A DNA stretch of 7,354 bases, from NCBI GenBank assembly GCA_017860075.1, contig JAFNAH010000085.1, positions 1-7,354 of the forward strand. The letters run 5' to 3'. Shown piece by piece: positions 1-6,980 of this stretch. The DNA comes from Acidobacteriota bacterium (GTDB lineage Bacteria > Acidobacteriota > UBA6911). Every line of letters begins with the position of its first letter. The stretch's first letter is position 1. Both the position numbers and the translations under genes were made by a program. The notes under the pieces are model-generated. The model made no database searches. It saw only the letters and a program-made list of their open reading frames with translations, and was not told the DNA's origin.

Positions 1-146
1 CATCAGGTGCCCTGTAGGCCAAATGGGCGGAAAGGACGATCGGAGCTTCGGGGTCGCAGCCGGTATCGGTCTCGAAAGGGTTTCAGCAGCAGAAATGCCT
101 GTATGCCTCGACACGAATCCGGAGTGATGTTGCCCGATATAGACAT

Positions 147-1193
147 ATGTTAAATCCAAGCCTCAGGGAGCTGCCCGGTTTTCCCTCTCCGTATCTCGGA
201 TTTCTGGAGGGGATTTCGGAGCCAGGTCACATTCCGCCGAATCGTCCCGAGAAGGGACCGCTGCTGTCCCGGTGCGGGGCTGCGTCGAGACAGACGCCGC
301 CCCCCGCTGTGATATTTGAACTGGCAAGGAAAGTAGCGCCGACTGCCTCAGGCAGCTGCCTGTGGTCGGAGAATATCGAGAAGCTCGAGCGCCACCGGGC
401 GGTCGTCATCGGGGCGTCTGCAGATGCTGCCGGTTTCAATGCGTCACTCCTGCCGCTGCTCAAGTGCCTGACCGCCGTCAGGCTTGCAGCCGAGATAAGC
501 CTGGATGGCGTTTCCGCAGTTCCGCTCCTTTGGCTCGACACCGCGCACCGGCCGCAGGTCGACAAAGAGAAGGAGGATGGGAAGGTCGGGCCGGTACAAG
601 CTTCGAGCGGACAGCCCAGAGAGTCGCGTGGAAACCTAGTAGGTTACATAAACAATTTGAGCAAAGTATCGACTAATATAGATTTATATCCGAACGGCTG
701 TTGCGAGGTCATCATGCGGCTCGTGCATGAATTGGGCCTTGTTGTGATCGACTCGGCGTCAACCGGGTTCGTGTTGAATCACGCGCCCGAGCTGTCAGAG
801 CTCCGGCAGAGGGTCATCCGCATTTGCCGGCAGGAGTCTGCAGGACAGACGGTCGATGACGAGCCCGGGTGCGACCCGGTTATCCCCGGCCAGACCTCCG
901 CGGCAGTGCTCCTCAGGCTTGCTCTGCCCTTAGGTGCGGAAGTTGTCGGTCCGGAGGATTACGACACAGCCGTGCAGGTCGGCAATCTTGTCGGCTCGGC
1001 AGGAAATGCGAAACCGTTTCTCTGGCCCCGTGTCAGCGCGACCGTCGTTGACCGTCGCAGCTGCAGAACGATGGAGAAGTACAGACTGGAGCTGCCTGAC
1101 CTGTTCCGGGACTCTGGATCGATACTCCAGGCGCTCAGCCGCAGGATAGATGTCTGGGACCTCAAGCATCAACTCATAGCAGGATTGGATTGA
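147..1193 (+). CDS. Short, diverged BshC-like protein (bacillithiol cysteine-adding enzyme family)
   Basis: BshC is proposed to add cysteine to glucosaminyl-malate, the last step of bacillithiol synthesis. Seen here, 348 residues: an N-terminal ELPG segment (8-11); NIEKL...AVVIGASADAAG (76-96), where BshC normally has a VVTGQQ.GLFGGP loop; KCLTAVRLAAE (106-116), close to the family KALTAIRLA; AVPLLWLDTAHRP (124-136), where the family has FWLA.EDHD; LGLVVID (196-202); PRVSATVVDRR (294-304); and EKYRLELPDLF (310-320), close to EKYGLSLEDLF. The order matches the family, but usual BshC is about 540 residues. Internal segments and the C-terminal coiled-coil domain are missing, and key motif residues differ, so cysteine ligation is doubtful. 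The frame stays open upstream to about position 18 without ATG, GTG or TTG, so ATG 147 is the first usable start. No clear ribosome binding site is visible. The stop overlaps a possible TTG start of the next gene. It may be a decaying gene or a repurposed paralogue. Confidence 0.75.
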   Translation: MLNPSLRELPGFPSPYLGFLEGISEPGHIPPNRPEKGPLLSRCGAASRQTPPPAVIFELARKVAPTASGSCLWSENIEKLERHRAVVIGASADAAGFNASLLPLLKCLTAVRLAAEISLDGVSAVPLLWLDTAHRPQVDKEKEDGKVGPVQASSGQPRESRGNLVGYINNLSKVSTNIDLYPNGCCEVIMRLVHELGLVVIDSASTGFVLNHAPELSELRQRVIRICRQESAGQTVDDEPGCDPVIPGQTSAAVLLRLALPLGAEVVGPEDYDTAVQVGNLVGSAGNAKPFLWPRVSATVVDRRSCRTMEKYRLELPDLFRDSGSILQALSRRIDVWDLKHQLIAGLD

Positions 1194-1198
1194 CGACC

Positions 1199-1927
1199 AT
1201 GCGGATTGACGTAATTGCGTTCGGTTCTCACCCGGACGACGTGGAGTTGTACGCCGCGGGAACGCTGGCCAAACTCGGGGCCCAGGGGTATTCGACAGCC
1301 ATCGTCGACATGACCCGCGGCGAGCTGAGCAGCAGGGGAACGCCTGCCGTGCGCGCGCGCGAGGCGCGTGAGGCTGCCCGGATCCTCGGGCTCAAGATTC
1401 GGGAGAACCTTGAATTCCCGGACGGCGACGTGCGGGTGACCGCCGAGGCACGGCTCGAAGTCGTGCGCGTTCTGAGGAAATACCGGCCGTCGCTGGTCCT
1501 GGCCCATCACTGGGATGACCGCCACCCCGACCATGTAAACGCCAGCCGATTGGTGACCGAGGCGTGTCACCATGCCGGGCTGGCGAGCCTGAAGACCGGC
1601 CAGGAGCGCTTCCGCCCGAACCTGATCCTTTATTACATGCTCCCGACGCATACGACGCCGACACTGGTCGTCGATGTGTCCGATTTCTCCGAGAAACGCA
1701 GTGCCGCCATCAGGGCGCACAGGTCCCAGCTTTTCGATCCGGGGAACCGGGAACCGGCGACCTATCTCAGCCGCCCGGACTTCCTGACGCACATCGAGAA
1801 TATCCACTCCTTTTACGGTACTCTGATCGGCAGGCAGAAGGGCGAGGGCTTCTACATGCGCGGAGTCCCGGAAGTGCCGGACCTGCTTGCCTTCACGTGT
1901 GCGCAGAGCGACAACCGGTTCAGGTAA
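1199..1927 (+). CDS. bshB1: BshB1-type N-acetylglucosaminyl-malate deacetylase (LmbE/PIG-L family)
   Basis: This is a zinc-dependent deacetylase that removes the acetyl group from GlcNAc-malate to give GlcN-malate, the second step of bacillithiol synthesis, in the cytoplasm. Using ATG 1199 the protein has 242 residues, a normal family length. It shows SHPDDVEL at 10-17 (predicted zinc ligands H11 and D14, general base D13), DMTRGELSSRGTP at 37-49, DRHPDH at 107-112 (third ligand H112, and H109), VVDVSDFSEKRSAAIRAHRSQ at 157-177, and a GEGF segment near 215-218. All are typical of BshB1 and appear intact. A TTG at 1190 in the same frame overlaps the upstream stop (TTGA) and has AGGA at 1181-1184 at good spacing, so it could be the real start and would couple translation. 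I prefer ATG because family members begin directly with M-K/R-L/I-D. It lies directly downstream of a BshC-like gene, which supports the thiol assignment over other LmbE roles such as mycothiol or glycolipid deacetylation. Confidence 0.92.
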   Translation: MRIDVIAFGSHPDDVELYAAGTLAKLGAQGYSTAIVDMTRGELSSRGTPAVRAREAREAARILGLKIRENLEFPDGDVRVTAEARLEVVRVLRKYRPSLVLAHHWDDRHPDHVNASRLVTEACHHAGLASLKTGQERFRPNLILYYMLPTHTTPTLVVDVSDFSEKRSAAIRAHRSQLFDPGNREPATYLSRPDFLTHIENIHSFYGTLIGRQKGEGFYMRGVPEVPDLLAFTCAQSDNRFR

Positions 1928-1936
1928 CAACAGCCT

Positions 1937-1950
1937 GCGGGAGGTCCCGC
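1937..1950. other. Small GC hairpin in the convergent intergenic spacer
   Basis: GCGGG at 1937-1941 pairs with CCCGC at 1946-1950 around a 4-base AGGT loop, in the 66-base gap between the two convergent gene blocks. The location suits a bidirectional terminator. However, the stem is only 5 bp and no T-tract follows on either strand, so intrinsic termination is not well supported. Confidence 0.25.
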
Positions 1951-1993
1951 CACAACGGCTCAGAGAGGGTAGAGAGGAATCTCCCGGCGGTCG

Positions 1994-3820
1994 TCAACCC
2001 GGCAATTGCTGAACAGGCACCCTGAGCCGGGCAGCGGCTGGTGGTGCCAGCAGCTGGTCCTTGTACTGCAGCTGGAACAACCGCCAGTAGATCCCCTTCA
2101 GCCGCAAGAGGTCCTGGTGCGTCCCTGACTCCCGAATCCTGCCCCGGTGCAGGACGAGGATGCGGTCTGCATTCTGGACCGTCGAGAGGCGGTGCGCGAT
2201 GACGATCGACGTCCGGCCCTGCAGGAGCCGTTCCAGCGCGTCACGGATGAGGAGTTCCGTATCCGTGTCTATGCTGGAAGTCGCCTCGTCGAGGACCAGG
2301 ATTCTGGGATCGCGCACCAGCGCCCGGGCGAATGCCAGCAACTGCTTCTGGCCGACCGAAAGCGACGATGCCCGCTCGCCTACGCGCGTGGCGTAACCAC
2401 GGTCCAGCCGGTTGATGAAGTCGTCTGCGTGCACTATCTGAGCGGCTCGCCTGACCTGCGCCTCCGGGATCGCGGCATCTCCAAGGCTGATGTTCTCCGC
2501 GACGCTGCCGGAAAAAAGAAATACATCCTGAAGCACGACTCCGATGCCCCGGCGGAGGCCCTGCGGGTCAAATTCGCGGACATCCGTCCCGTCGACCAGG
2601 ATCGCACCCTGGGTGACATCATAGAAGCGGCTGAGCAGGGAGATGATCGTTGACTTGCCGGCTCCCGTCGCGCCTACCAGGGCGACACGTTCGCCCGGTT
2701 TGACCCGGAAGGAGACGTTGCGCAGGACGGGTTCACCCGGGTTGTACTCGAAACTCACGTCCCGGAACTCGATGTCGCCGCGATGGACCTCGGCAACGAA
2801 GCCCGGTGCGGGGGCGACGGAAGCGCCTGTGTCCAGCAGCTTGAAAATCCGCTCTGAAGAGGCCATCGCAGCCTGCAAGATAGTGTATTTCTCGCTCAGG
2901 TCGGAGATCGGCCGGAAGAACCGGTCCGAGTATTGGATGAAGGCGACGAGCGCCCCCAGGGTCAGGCTTCCCGCAAATACCTGCAAGCCTCCATACCAGA
3001 TGATGAGGGCAATCGCCAGGGCACCGACCAGTTCCAGCAGGGGATAGAAGACTGCGTAGTAGAAGATCGACTGCAGGTTTGCTTCCAGGTGTTCGCGATT
3101 GATCTTCTCGAACCTCGAGTACCGCTTTCGCTCCTGTCCACAGATCTGGATGACTGCGGTCCCGGTCAGGTTCTCCTGGAGAAAGGAGTTGATGCGTGCG
3201 ATCGCCGCCCGCACCCTGCGGAACGAATCGCGCACCTTGATTTTGAAGAAGAAGGTCACGAGGAAGAGGAGCGGCAGGACGGAAAAAATGACGAGCGCCA
3301 GCTTATAGTTCATGACGAAGAGAATCACGACGATTCCCAGGAGGGTACAGACATCTCCGAAGATCGAGATCACGCCTGCCGTGAACAACTCGTTGAGGGC
3401 ATCCACGTCGGTTGTGACCCTCGTCATGAGACGGCCGACCGGATTCCGATCGAAAAACGCGACATCGAGCTTCTGAAGGTGGCGGAAGATCTGCATGCGC
3501 AGGTCGAACATGATCTTCTGCCCCATGACGTTCATCACCCAGGTCTGACCGAAACTGAGGGCGAACGTCCCGGCAAGCGTCGCGACATAAATCACGGCGA
3601 CCAGATTCAGGCCGGCCATATTTCCGCTGCTGATGTAGCGGTCGATCGCCACCTTGGTCAGGTATGGAGGCAGGACGGACAGCGCCGAGGCTGAAACGAT
3701 GAGCAGAAGGGCCATCGCCGCCGAGCGCCTGTATGGCCGGATATAGGTCAGGAGCCGCCTCATCAGGCGGGCGTCGTACGCCCTGCCCAGGACCTGTTCT
3801 TCATGACCGTGTGCTTCCAC
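1994..3820 (-). CDS. Heterodimeric ABC exporter, catalytic-site subunit (YheH/BmrD/TM288-like)
   Basis: This is an inner-membrane half-transporter of 608 residues: a six-helix exporter domain (about 35-325) fused to an ATPase domain (about 348-585). Seen in the ATPase domain: Walker A GATGAGKST (383-391), Q-loop Q431, signature LSVGQ (487-491) instead of LSGGQ, Walker B ILVLDE with catalytic E512, D-loop SSID (515-518), and switch H543. A typical coupling-helix stretch FFDRNPVGRLMTRVTTDVD is at 122-140. The start is GTG at 3820, with GGGGA about 7 bases upstream. The N-terminal EEQVLGRAYDARLMRRLL resembles the start of this subfamily, which favours it over the internal ATG at residue 20. It begins 12 bases after the stop of the partner subunit, and the order (YheI-like, then YheH-like) is that of Bacillus yheIH. 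Relatives export drugs, peptides or lipids; the substrate here cannot be read from sequence. Unlike Bacillus YheH it has no extra extracellular insertion. Confidence 0.93.
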   Translation of the reverse strand: MEAHGHEEQVLGRAYDARLMRRLLTYIRPYRRSAAMALLLIVSASALSVLPPYLTKVAIDRYISSGNMAGLNLVAVIYVATLAGTFALSFGQTWVMNVMGQKIMFDLRMQIFRHLQKLDVAFFDRNPVGRLMTRVTTDVDALNELFTAGVISIFGDVCTLLGIVVILFVMNYKLALVIFSVLPLLFLVTFFFKIKVRDSFRRVRAAIARINSFLQENLTGTAVIQICGQERKRYSRFEKINREHLEANLQSIFYYAVFYPLLELVGALAIALIIWYGGLQVFAGSLTLGALVAFIQYSDRFFRPISDLSEKYTILQAAMASSERIFKLLDTGASVAPAPGFVAEVHRGDIEFRDVSFEYNPGEPVLRNVSFRVKPGERVALVGATGAGKSTIISLLSRFYDVTQGAILVDGTDVREFDPQGLRRGIGVVLQDVFLFSGSVAENISLGDAAIPEAQVRRAAQIVHADDFINRLDRGYATRVGERASSLSVGQKQLLAFARALVRDPRILVLDEATSSIDTDTELLIRDALERLLQGRTSIVIAHRLSTVQNADRILVLHRGRIRESGTHQDLLRLKGIYWRLFQLQYKDQLLAPPAAARLRVPVQQLPG

Positions 3821-3832
3821 AGATATCCCCGC

Positions 3833-5587
3833 TCAGACCGTTGCCAGTTCTTCTTCGAGAAGCTGTTTCTGGTAAAGGCTGGCATAAATGCCGTCCCGGA
3901 CCATCAGCGACTCATGCGTCCCCTGTTCCGCGATCCTTCCATCCTCGAGGACGAGGATGTGATCCGCGCTTCGGACGGTTGAGATCCTGTGTGAGACGAT
4001 GATGACAGTGCGACCCGATCGGACTTGCGTCAGACCCTGAAGTATCTTCTCCTCCGTGTCGGTGTCCACGCTCGACAGAGAGTCGTCCAGGATCAGGATC
4101 TTCGGGGAGACAGCCAGCGCGCGGCTGATCGCAACGCGCTGCTTCTGCCCGCCCGAGAGCGTGATGCCGCGCTCCCCGACAAAAGTGTCGTACTGCTTCG
4201 GGAACGTCTGAATGTCCCCCGAGACCTGGGAAATACCGGCGACCATCCTTATCTCCTCGTCCGGCACCGGATCGTCTCTCCCGAAAGCGATGTTTTCGCG
4301 GATGGTGTCGGAAAAGAGGAAGGTCTCCTGGGGCACATAACCGATCATGCGCCGCAACTCATGCAAGGGCCATTTACGCACGTCGCGCCCGTCGATGAAG
4401 ACGGTGCCGTGTGGAGGATTGAACAATCTCGGCAGCAGATTTACCAACGTCGACTTACCGCTCCCGGTCGCGCCTACGATGGCCAGAGTCCTGCCTGCAG
4501 GCAGGGAAAAGTCTATGTCGCAAAGCACGGGCCTCTCGGAGTTCGGGTATCGGAATGTCAGGTTCCGGATCTCCAGGGCCCCGAGCGCCTCGGGCGGACA
4601 GGCAGCTCCTTCCTCATCCTTGATATCGGGTTCCGCCTCGAGGATATCCAGGATCCGTTCCATCGAGGCGGCGCCGCGCTGGAAGATATTGATGACCCAA
4701 CCGGTAGCAATCGTGGGCCATATCAGCATGGCCAGGTAGCCCATGAAGGCGACGAACTCGCCGAGGCTGAGCTGCCCCCTGATGACGGCCCGGCCGCCCC
4801 ACCACAGGAGCACGGCAGAAGACAGGCCGAAGAGAGCGGACATCAACGGATAGAAGATGCCCCAGAGCCGGACCAGCGACAGGCTCCTGCGGACGTAGTC
4901 CTGGTTCAGGCTCCTGAAATCCTCGATCTCGGCTTCCTCGCGTGCGAATGCCTTGATCACCCGGATTCCGGACAAGTTCTCCTGCGCCTTGGTGCTGATG
5001 GTGGAAAACTGCTCCTGTATCCTCTCGAAGAGGTCATGAATCCGCTGGCCCAGTTTTTTCACGGTCAGGGATGCTACAGCCAGCGGGAGATACGCAAGGA
5101 GCGTGAGCTTCCAGCTTATGTGCAGCAGGATGGCAGTCGCAACCAGCACCGTAACGATCGTGTTCATCGAGTACATGATCCCCGGCCCGAGAACCGATCG
5201 AACGGCGTTCAAGTCGTTTGTGGCCCGCGACATGATATCGCCGGTGCTGCGGATCTGGAAAAAGGACAGAGGCATTCCCTGAAGGTGTGAAAACAGATCG
5301 TTGCGCAGGTCGTACTCGATGTCGCGGCTGACCCCGATCAGGATCTTCCGCATCCAGAACCTGAAGAATCCCTCCAGCAGCGCAATTCCGATGATCAGAA
5401 TTCCATAGAAAGCGAGCTTCTCCCGGGCGAACGCGCCCTGAATGTCATCGACGACGTACTTCCAGATCCAGGGCGAAAGCATCCCGGCTGCGACGGTCAG
5501 GACGACCATCAGCGCTCCGACGGTCATCCTGGAGCGGTAACGGGCGAGGTAGGGAAGCAGGGAGTGCAGGCTGTTCTTGCGCTTCAT
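3833..5587 (-). CDS. Heterodimeric ABC exporter, degenerate-site subunit (YheI/BmrC/TM287-like)
   Basis: This is an inner-membrane half-transporter of 584 residues, the usual length for YheI/BmrC. The membrane domain spans about 20-310, with FFQIRSTGDIMSRATNDLNAVR (109-130) as the first coupling region. The ATPase domain follows: Walker A GATGSGKST (372-380), Q-loop Q420, canonical signature LSGGQ (477-481), Walker B ILILDD (497-502), where D502 stands at the catalytic Glu position, D-loop SSVD (505-508), and switch H533. Asp at this place is the hallmark of the degenerate-site subunit in TM287/288, BmrCD and LmrCD. In the dimer its LSGGQ would complete the partner's competent site, while the partner's LSVGQ would face this weak site. 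Start ATG 5587 lies 29 bases after the stop of the FxLYD-like gene. Only weak purine-rich sequence precedes it, so translational coupling is possible. Function as an exporter is well supported; substrate is unknown. Confidence 0.93.
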   Translation of the reverse strand: MKRKNSLHSLLPYLARYRSRMTVGALMVVLTVAAGMLSPWIWKYVVDDIQGAFAREKLAFYGILIIGIALLEGFFRFWMRKILIGVSRDIEYDLRNDLFSHLQGMPLSFFQIRSTGDIMSRATNDLNAVRSVLGPGIMYSMNTIVTVLVATAILLHISWKLTLLAYLPLAVASLTVKKLGQRIHDLFERIQEQFSTISTKAQENLSGIRVIKAFAREEAEIEDFRSLNQDYVRRSLSLVRLWGIFYPLMSALFGLSSAVLLWWGGRAVIRGQLSLGEFVAFMGYLAMLIWPTIATGWVINIFQRGAASMERILDILEAEPDIKDEEGAACPPEALGALEIRNLTFRYPNSERPVLCDIDFSLPAGRTLAIVGATGSGKSTLVNLLPRLFNPPHGTVFIDGRDVRKWPLHELRRMIGYVPQETFLFSDTIRENIAFGRDDPVPDEEIRMVAGISQVSGDIQTFPKQYDTFVGERGITLSGGQKQRVAISRALAVSPKILILDDSLSSVDTDTEEKILQGLTQVRSGRTVIIVSHRISTVRSADHILVLEDGRIAEQGTHESLMVRDGIYASLYQKQLLEEELATV

Positions 5588-5616
5588 CGTTATGACCGGT
5601 CCGCGGGAAGCGGAGT

Positions 5617-6291
5617 TCAGCCGCGGCTCCGAGTGCCGCGCATGTCCTTGTAGGGCACGATCTCGCCCTGTCGCGAGACGAATTCGACCGAATAGCTTCC
5701 AAACTGACCGGCGTAGCCCGGATAGACCAGGTGAAACTGGGCCGTGGCGTCAGGCGGGATCAACTCCGTATCCATGCGCACCGACCTGGTCTCCAGGAGC
5801 TGACCCGTCCGCGAGTAGAACCGCACGGTGGCATCCAGTTTCTCGATCGGTAGAGTCGTTATGTTTCGCACCACGCCGCGGAGGTGAAACTCACCGTCCT
5901 TGATCTCGTCGCCGAGATAGAGGAACGAGATCTGTTCCTGCACAGGAGCCGATGGTCCACGCGACCGGACCGCCTGTGCCATCCAGTCAACTGCACCCTG
6001 AGGGAGCAGGATCAGAACAAACCCACCCGCCACAACGAACGCGAGCACCGCGAGTCCCGTCCTTAAGAGACGGGAAAGGATGGAGTCACCCGGGGCTTCG
6101 AACAACGGAGCGGCTTCTCCCAGATCCGGTGCGGCCGGCTCACCGGGGGAGGCTGCCGCCCCGGCTGCAATCCCGGGCGGCGGCGGGGACTTCCGGCTCC
6201 CGGCCCTCAGGCGATTGATCGAGTAAACCACCAGGGCCAGAACAGCTCCTGCCAGGACGACCACGGTCAGGACTAGGCGCAGATCCTTCAA
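5617..6291 (-). CDS. Two-helix membrane protein with a C-terminal FxLYD-like domain
   Basis: Function is unknown. With the TTG start at 6291 the protein has 224 residues. Helix 1 covers about 6-24, followed by a basic patch (NRLRAGSRK) and a low-complexity Pro/Ala/Gly linker (35-65). Helix 2 covers about 78-97. The C-terminal part (about 120-207) is predicted beta-rich, with GEFHLRGVVRN, a following ATVRFYSRTGQLLET strand and IPPDATAQFHLVY, the pattern of the FxLYD family (transthyretin- or Ig-like extracytoplasmic domains). Charge distribution suggests that the linker is cytoplasmic and the FxLYD-like domain is outside the inner membrane; this is inference. No ATG lies near the N-terminus. 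TTG is preceded by GGAA at about 6 bases and immediately gives a helix, so it is a reasonable start. Its reading frame is continuous with that of the upstream gene except for one TAG at 6310-6312. Its position between a secreted protein and an exporter suggests an envelope role. Confidence 0.75.
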   Translation of the reverse strand: MKDLRLVLTVVVLAGAVLALVVYSINRLRAGSRKSPPPPGIAAGAAASPGEPAAPDLGEAAPLFEAPGDSILSRLLRTGLAVLAFVVAGGFVLILLPQGAVDWMAQAVRSRGPSAPVQEQISFLYLGDEIKDGEFHLRGVVRNITTLPIEKLDATVRFYSRTGQLLETRSVRMDTELIPPDATAQFHLVYPGYAGQFGSYSVEFVSRQGEIVPYKDMRGTRSRG

Positions 6292-6309
6292 GGTTGATTC
6301 CGCAGGGTG

Positions 6310-6927
6310 CTATAGCGGTGGACGTGTAGGGTATGGATTCGGTCTCTTCTCGGGAGATGCCGGCGACTTGTCCCAGAAGCCCTTCTTGTCGTTGTACTGC
6401 AGTTCATTGCCCATCAGCTTCATGCTGACTTTTCCCATGATCCGCTTTTCGATTACGCCGAGCGATTCGAGAGGCACCCATTTCTCCGTACCGTCGATGT
6501 CCCTGTTGAGTCCTTCGAACTTGGTGCTGACGGTCAGCATGGTTTCAGTCGGCGTGACGATCTCGATCAGGGCCTCGATGGCATAGCGGGCGCGAATCCA
6601 GTCACCAGTGATCGTATCCTTCTTAAGCGCGACCTTGTCGACCTCCGAGGAGGTCAGTGATCCCGTTATGAATTCATAGGGCTTGGTGGCGATCCTTCCG
6701 CCCTTGCGATCCTCGAGCTCGATATTGTATCCGGAATCGATTAGAACGCTGCGGATCACGTTAAAGACAATTTCGTACTTGTTCAGGAACTTGACAGGGT
6801 CCGGCTGCGAGGGCTTGGGGATCTGAGCCGACAGCATCGATCCGGTCAGGACGAGGAGGGCAACGATCGCAGCCGCGAATGCTGCGCCGGACTTAACGTG
6901 TTGAGAACAGATGGGCTTCAGGCTCAC
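6310..6927 (-). CDS. Secreted or periplasmic protein of unknown function
   Basis: I do not recognise a characterised family. From GTG 6927 the protein has 205 residues: a signal peptide MSLKPICSQHVKSG followed by a hydrophobic core AAFAAAIVALLVLTG and a likely cleavage site near SMLSA-Q. A mixed alpha/beta domain follows, containing VFNVIRSVLIDSGYNIELEDRKGGRIATKPYEF. That pattern (helix, then GY.I...D...G.I.T) resembles periplasmic BamC-like or lipoprotein-type helix-grip domains, a weak analogy only. The C-terminus is Pro-rich and charged (about the last 18 residues). No lipobox cysteine sits at the cleavage site, so it is probably not a lipoprotein. The frame is open up to TTG 6963, with an ATG at 6951; neither has a convincing ribosome binding site, while GTG 6927 has AGG 4 bases upstream and the more compact signal peptide. 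It follows the mltG stop closely, consistent with a cell-wall or envelope role. Confidence 0.7.
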   Translation of the reverse strand: MSLKPICSQHVKSGAAFAAAIVALLVLTGSMLSAQIPKPSQPDPVKFLNKYEIVFNVIRSVLIDSGYNIELEDRKGGRIATKPYEFITGSLTSSEVDKVALKKDTITGDWIRARYAIEALIEIVTPTETMLTVSTKFEGLNRDIDGTEKWVPLESLGVIEKRIMGKVSMKLMGNELQYNDKKGFWDKSPASPEKRPNPYPTRPPL

Positions 6928-6934
6928 GAAACCT

Positions 6935-6963
6935 ATGCTAGCATCGGCCATCACACAAGTCAA
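6935..6963 (-). promoter_or_regulatory. Possible sigma70-type promoter with extended -10
   Basis: On the minus strand TTGACT (6963-6958, five of six consensus bases) is followed by a 17-base spacer and TAGCAT (6940-6935, four of six). A TG one base before the -10 gives the extended -10 pattern TGnTAnnAT. It lies just after the mltG stop and would start transcription near 6928, serving the secreted protein, the FxLYD-like gene and the exporter. If used, it rules out the upstream TTG and ATG starts for that transcript and makes GTG 6927 nearly leaderless. The host's promoter consensus is unknown. Confidence 0.4.
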
Positions 6964-6980
6964 CCAGGACGCCGGCCTGC

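Noticed and set aside
2..127. Open frame from the left edge ending at TGA 125-127, reading like a possible C-terminus (GFGVAAGI-like, ending CLDTNPE)
   Set aside because: Only about 41 codons, no recognised family, codon third positions less GC-rich than in the neighbouring genes, and the other two frames are also open here. It may be the end of an upstream gene, but I cannot support it.
1169..1930. Long open frame of 253 codons on the minus strand
   Set aside because: It is antisense to bshB1, which has all its metal-binding motifs. The antisense product shows no recognisable domain.
2933..3694. Open frame of 253 codons on the plus strand rich in Asp, Glu and His
   Set aside because: Antisense to the membrane domain of the YheH-like subunit; its odd charge composition is what reverse-complemented hydrophobic codons give.
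4490..4505. Perfect 16-base palindrome CCTGCCTGCAGGCAGG
   Set aside because: It lies inside the ATPase domain coding sequence and encodes ordinary family residues just before Walker A (LPAGRTL region). A regulatory site there is unlikely without other evidence.
4025..5290. Long open frame of 421 codons on the plus strand
   Set aside because: It lies opposite the well-supported exporter subunit and is rich in Arg, Gln, Asp and Pro with no family pattern, typical of an antisense shadow in GC-rich DNA.
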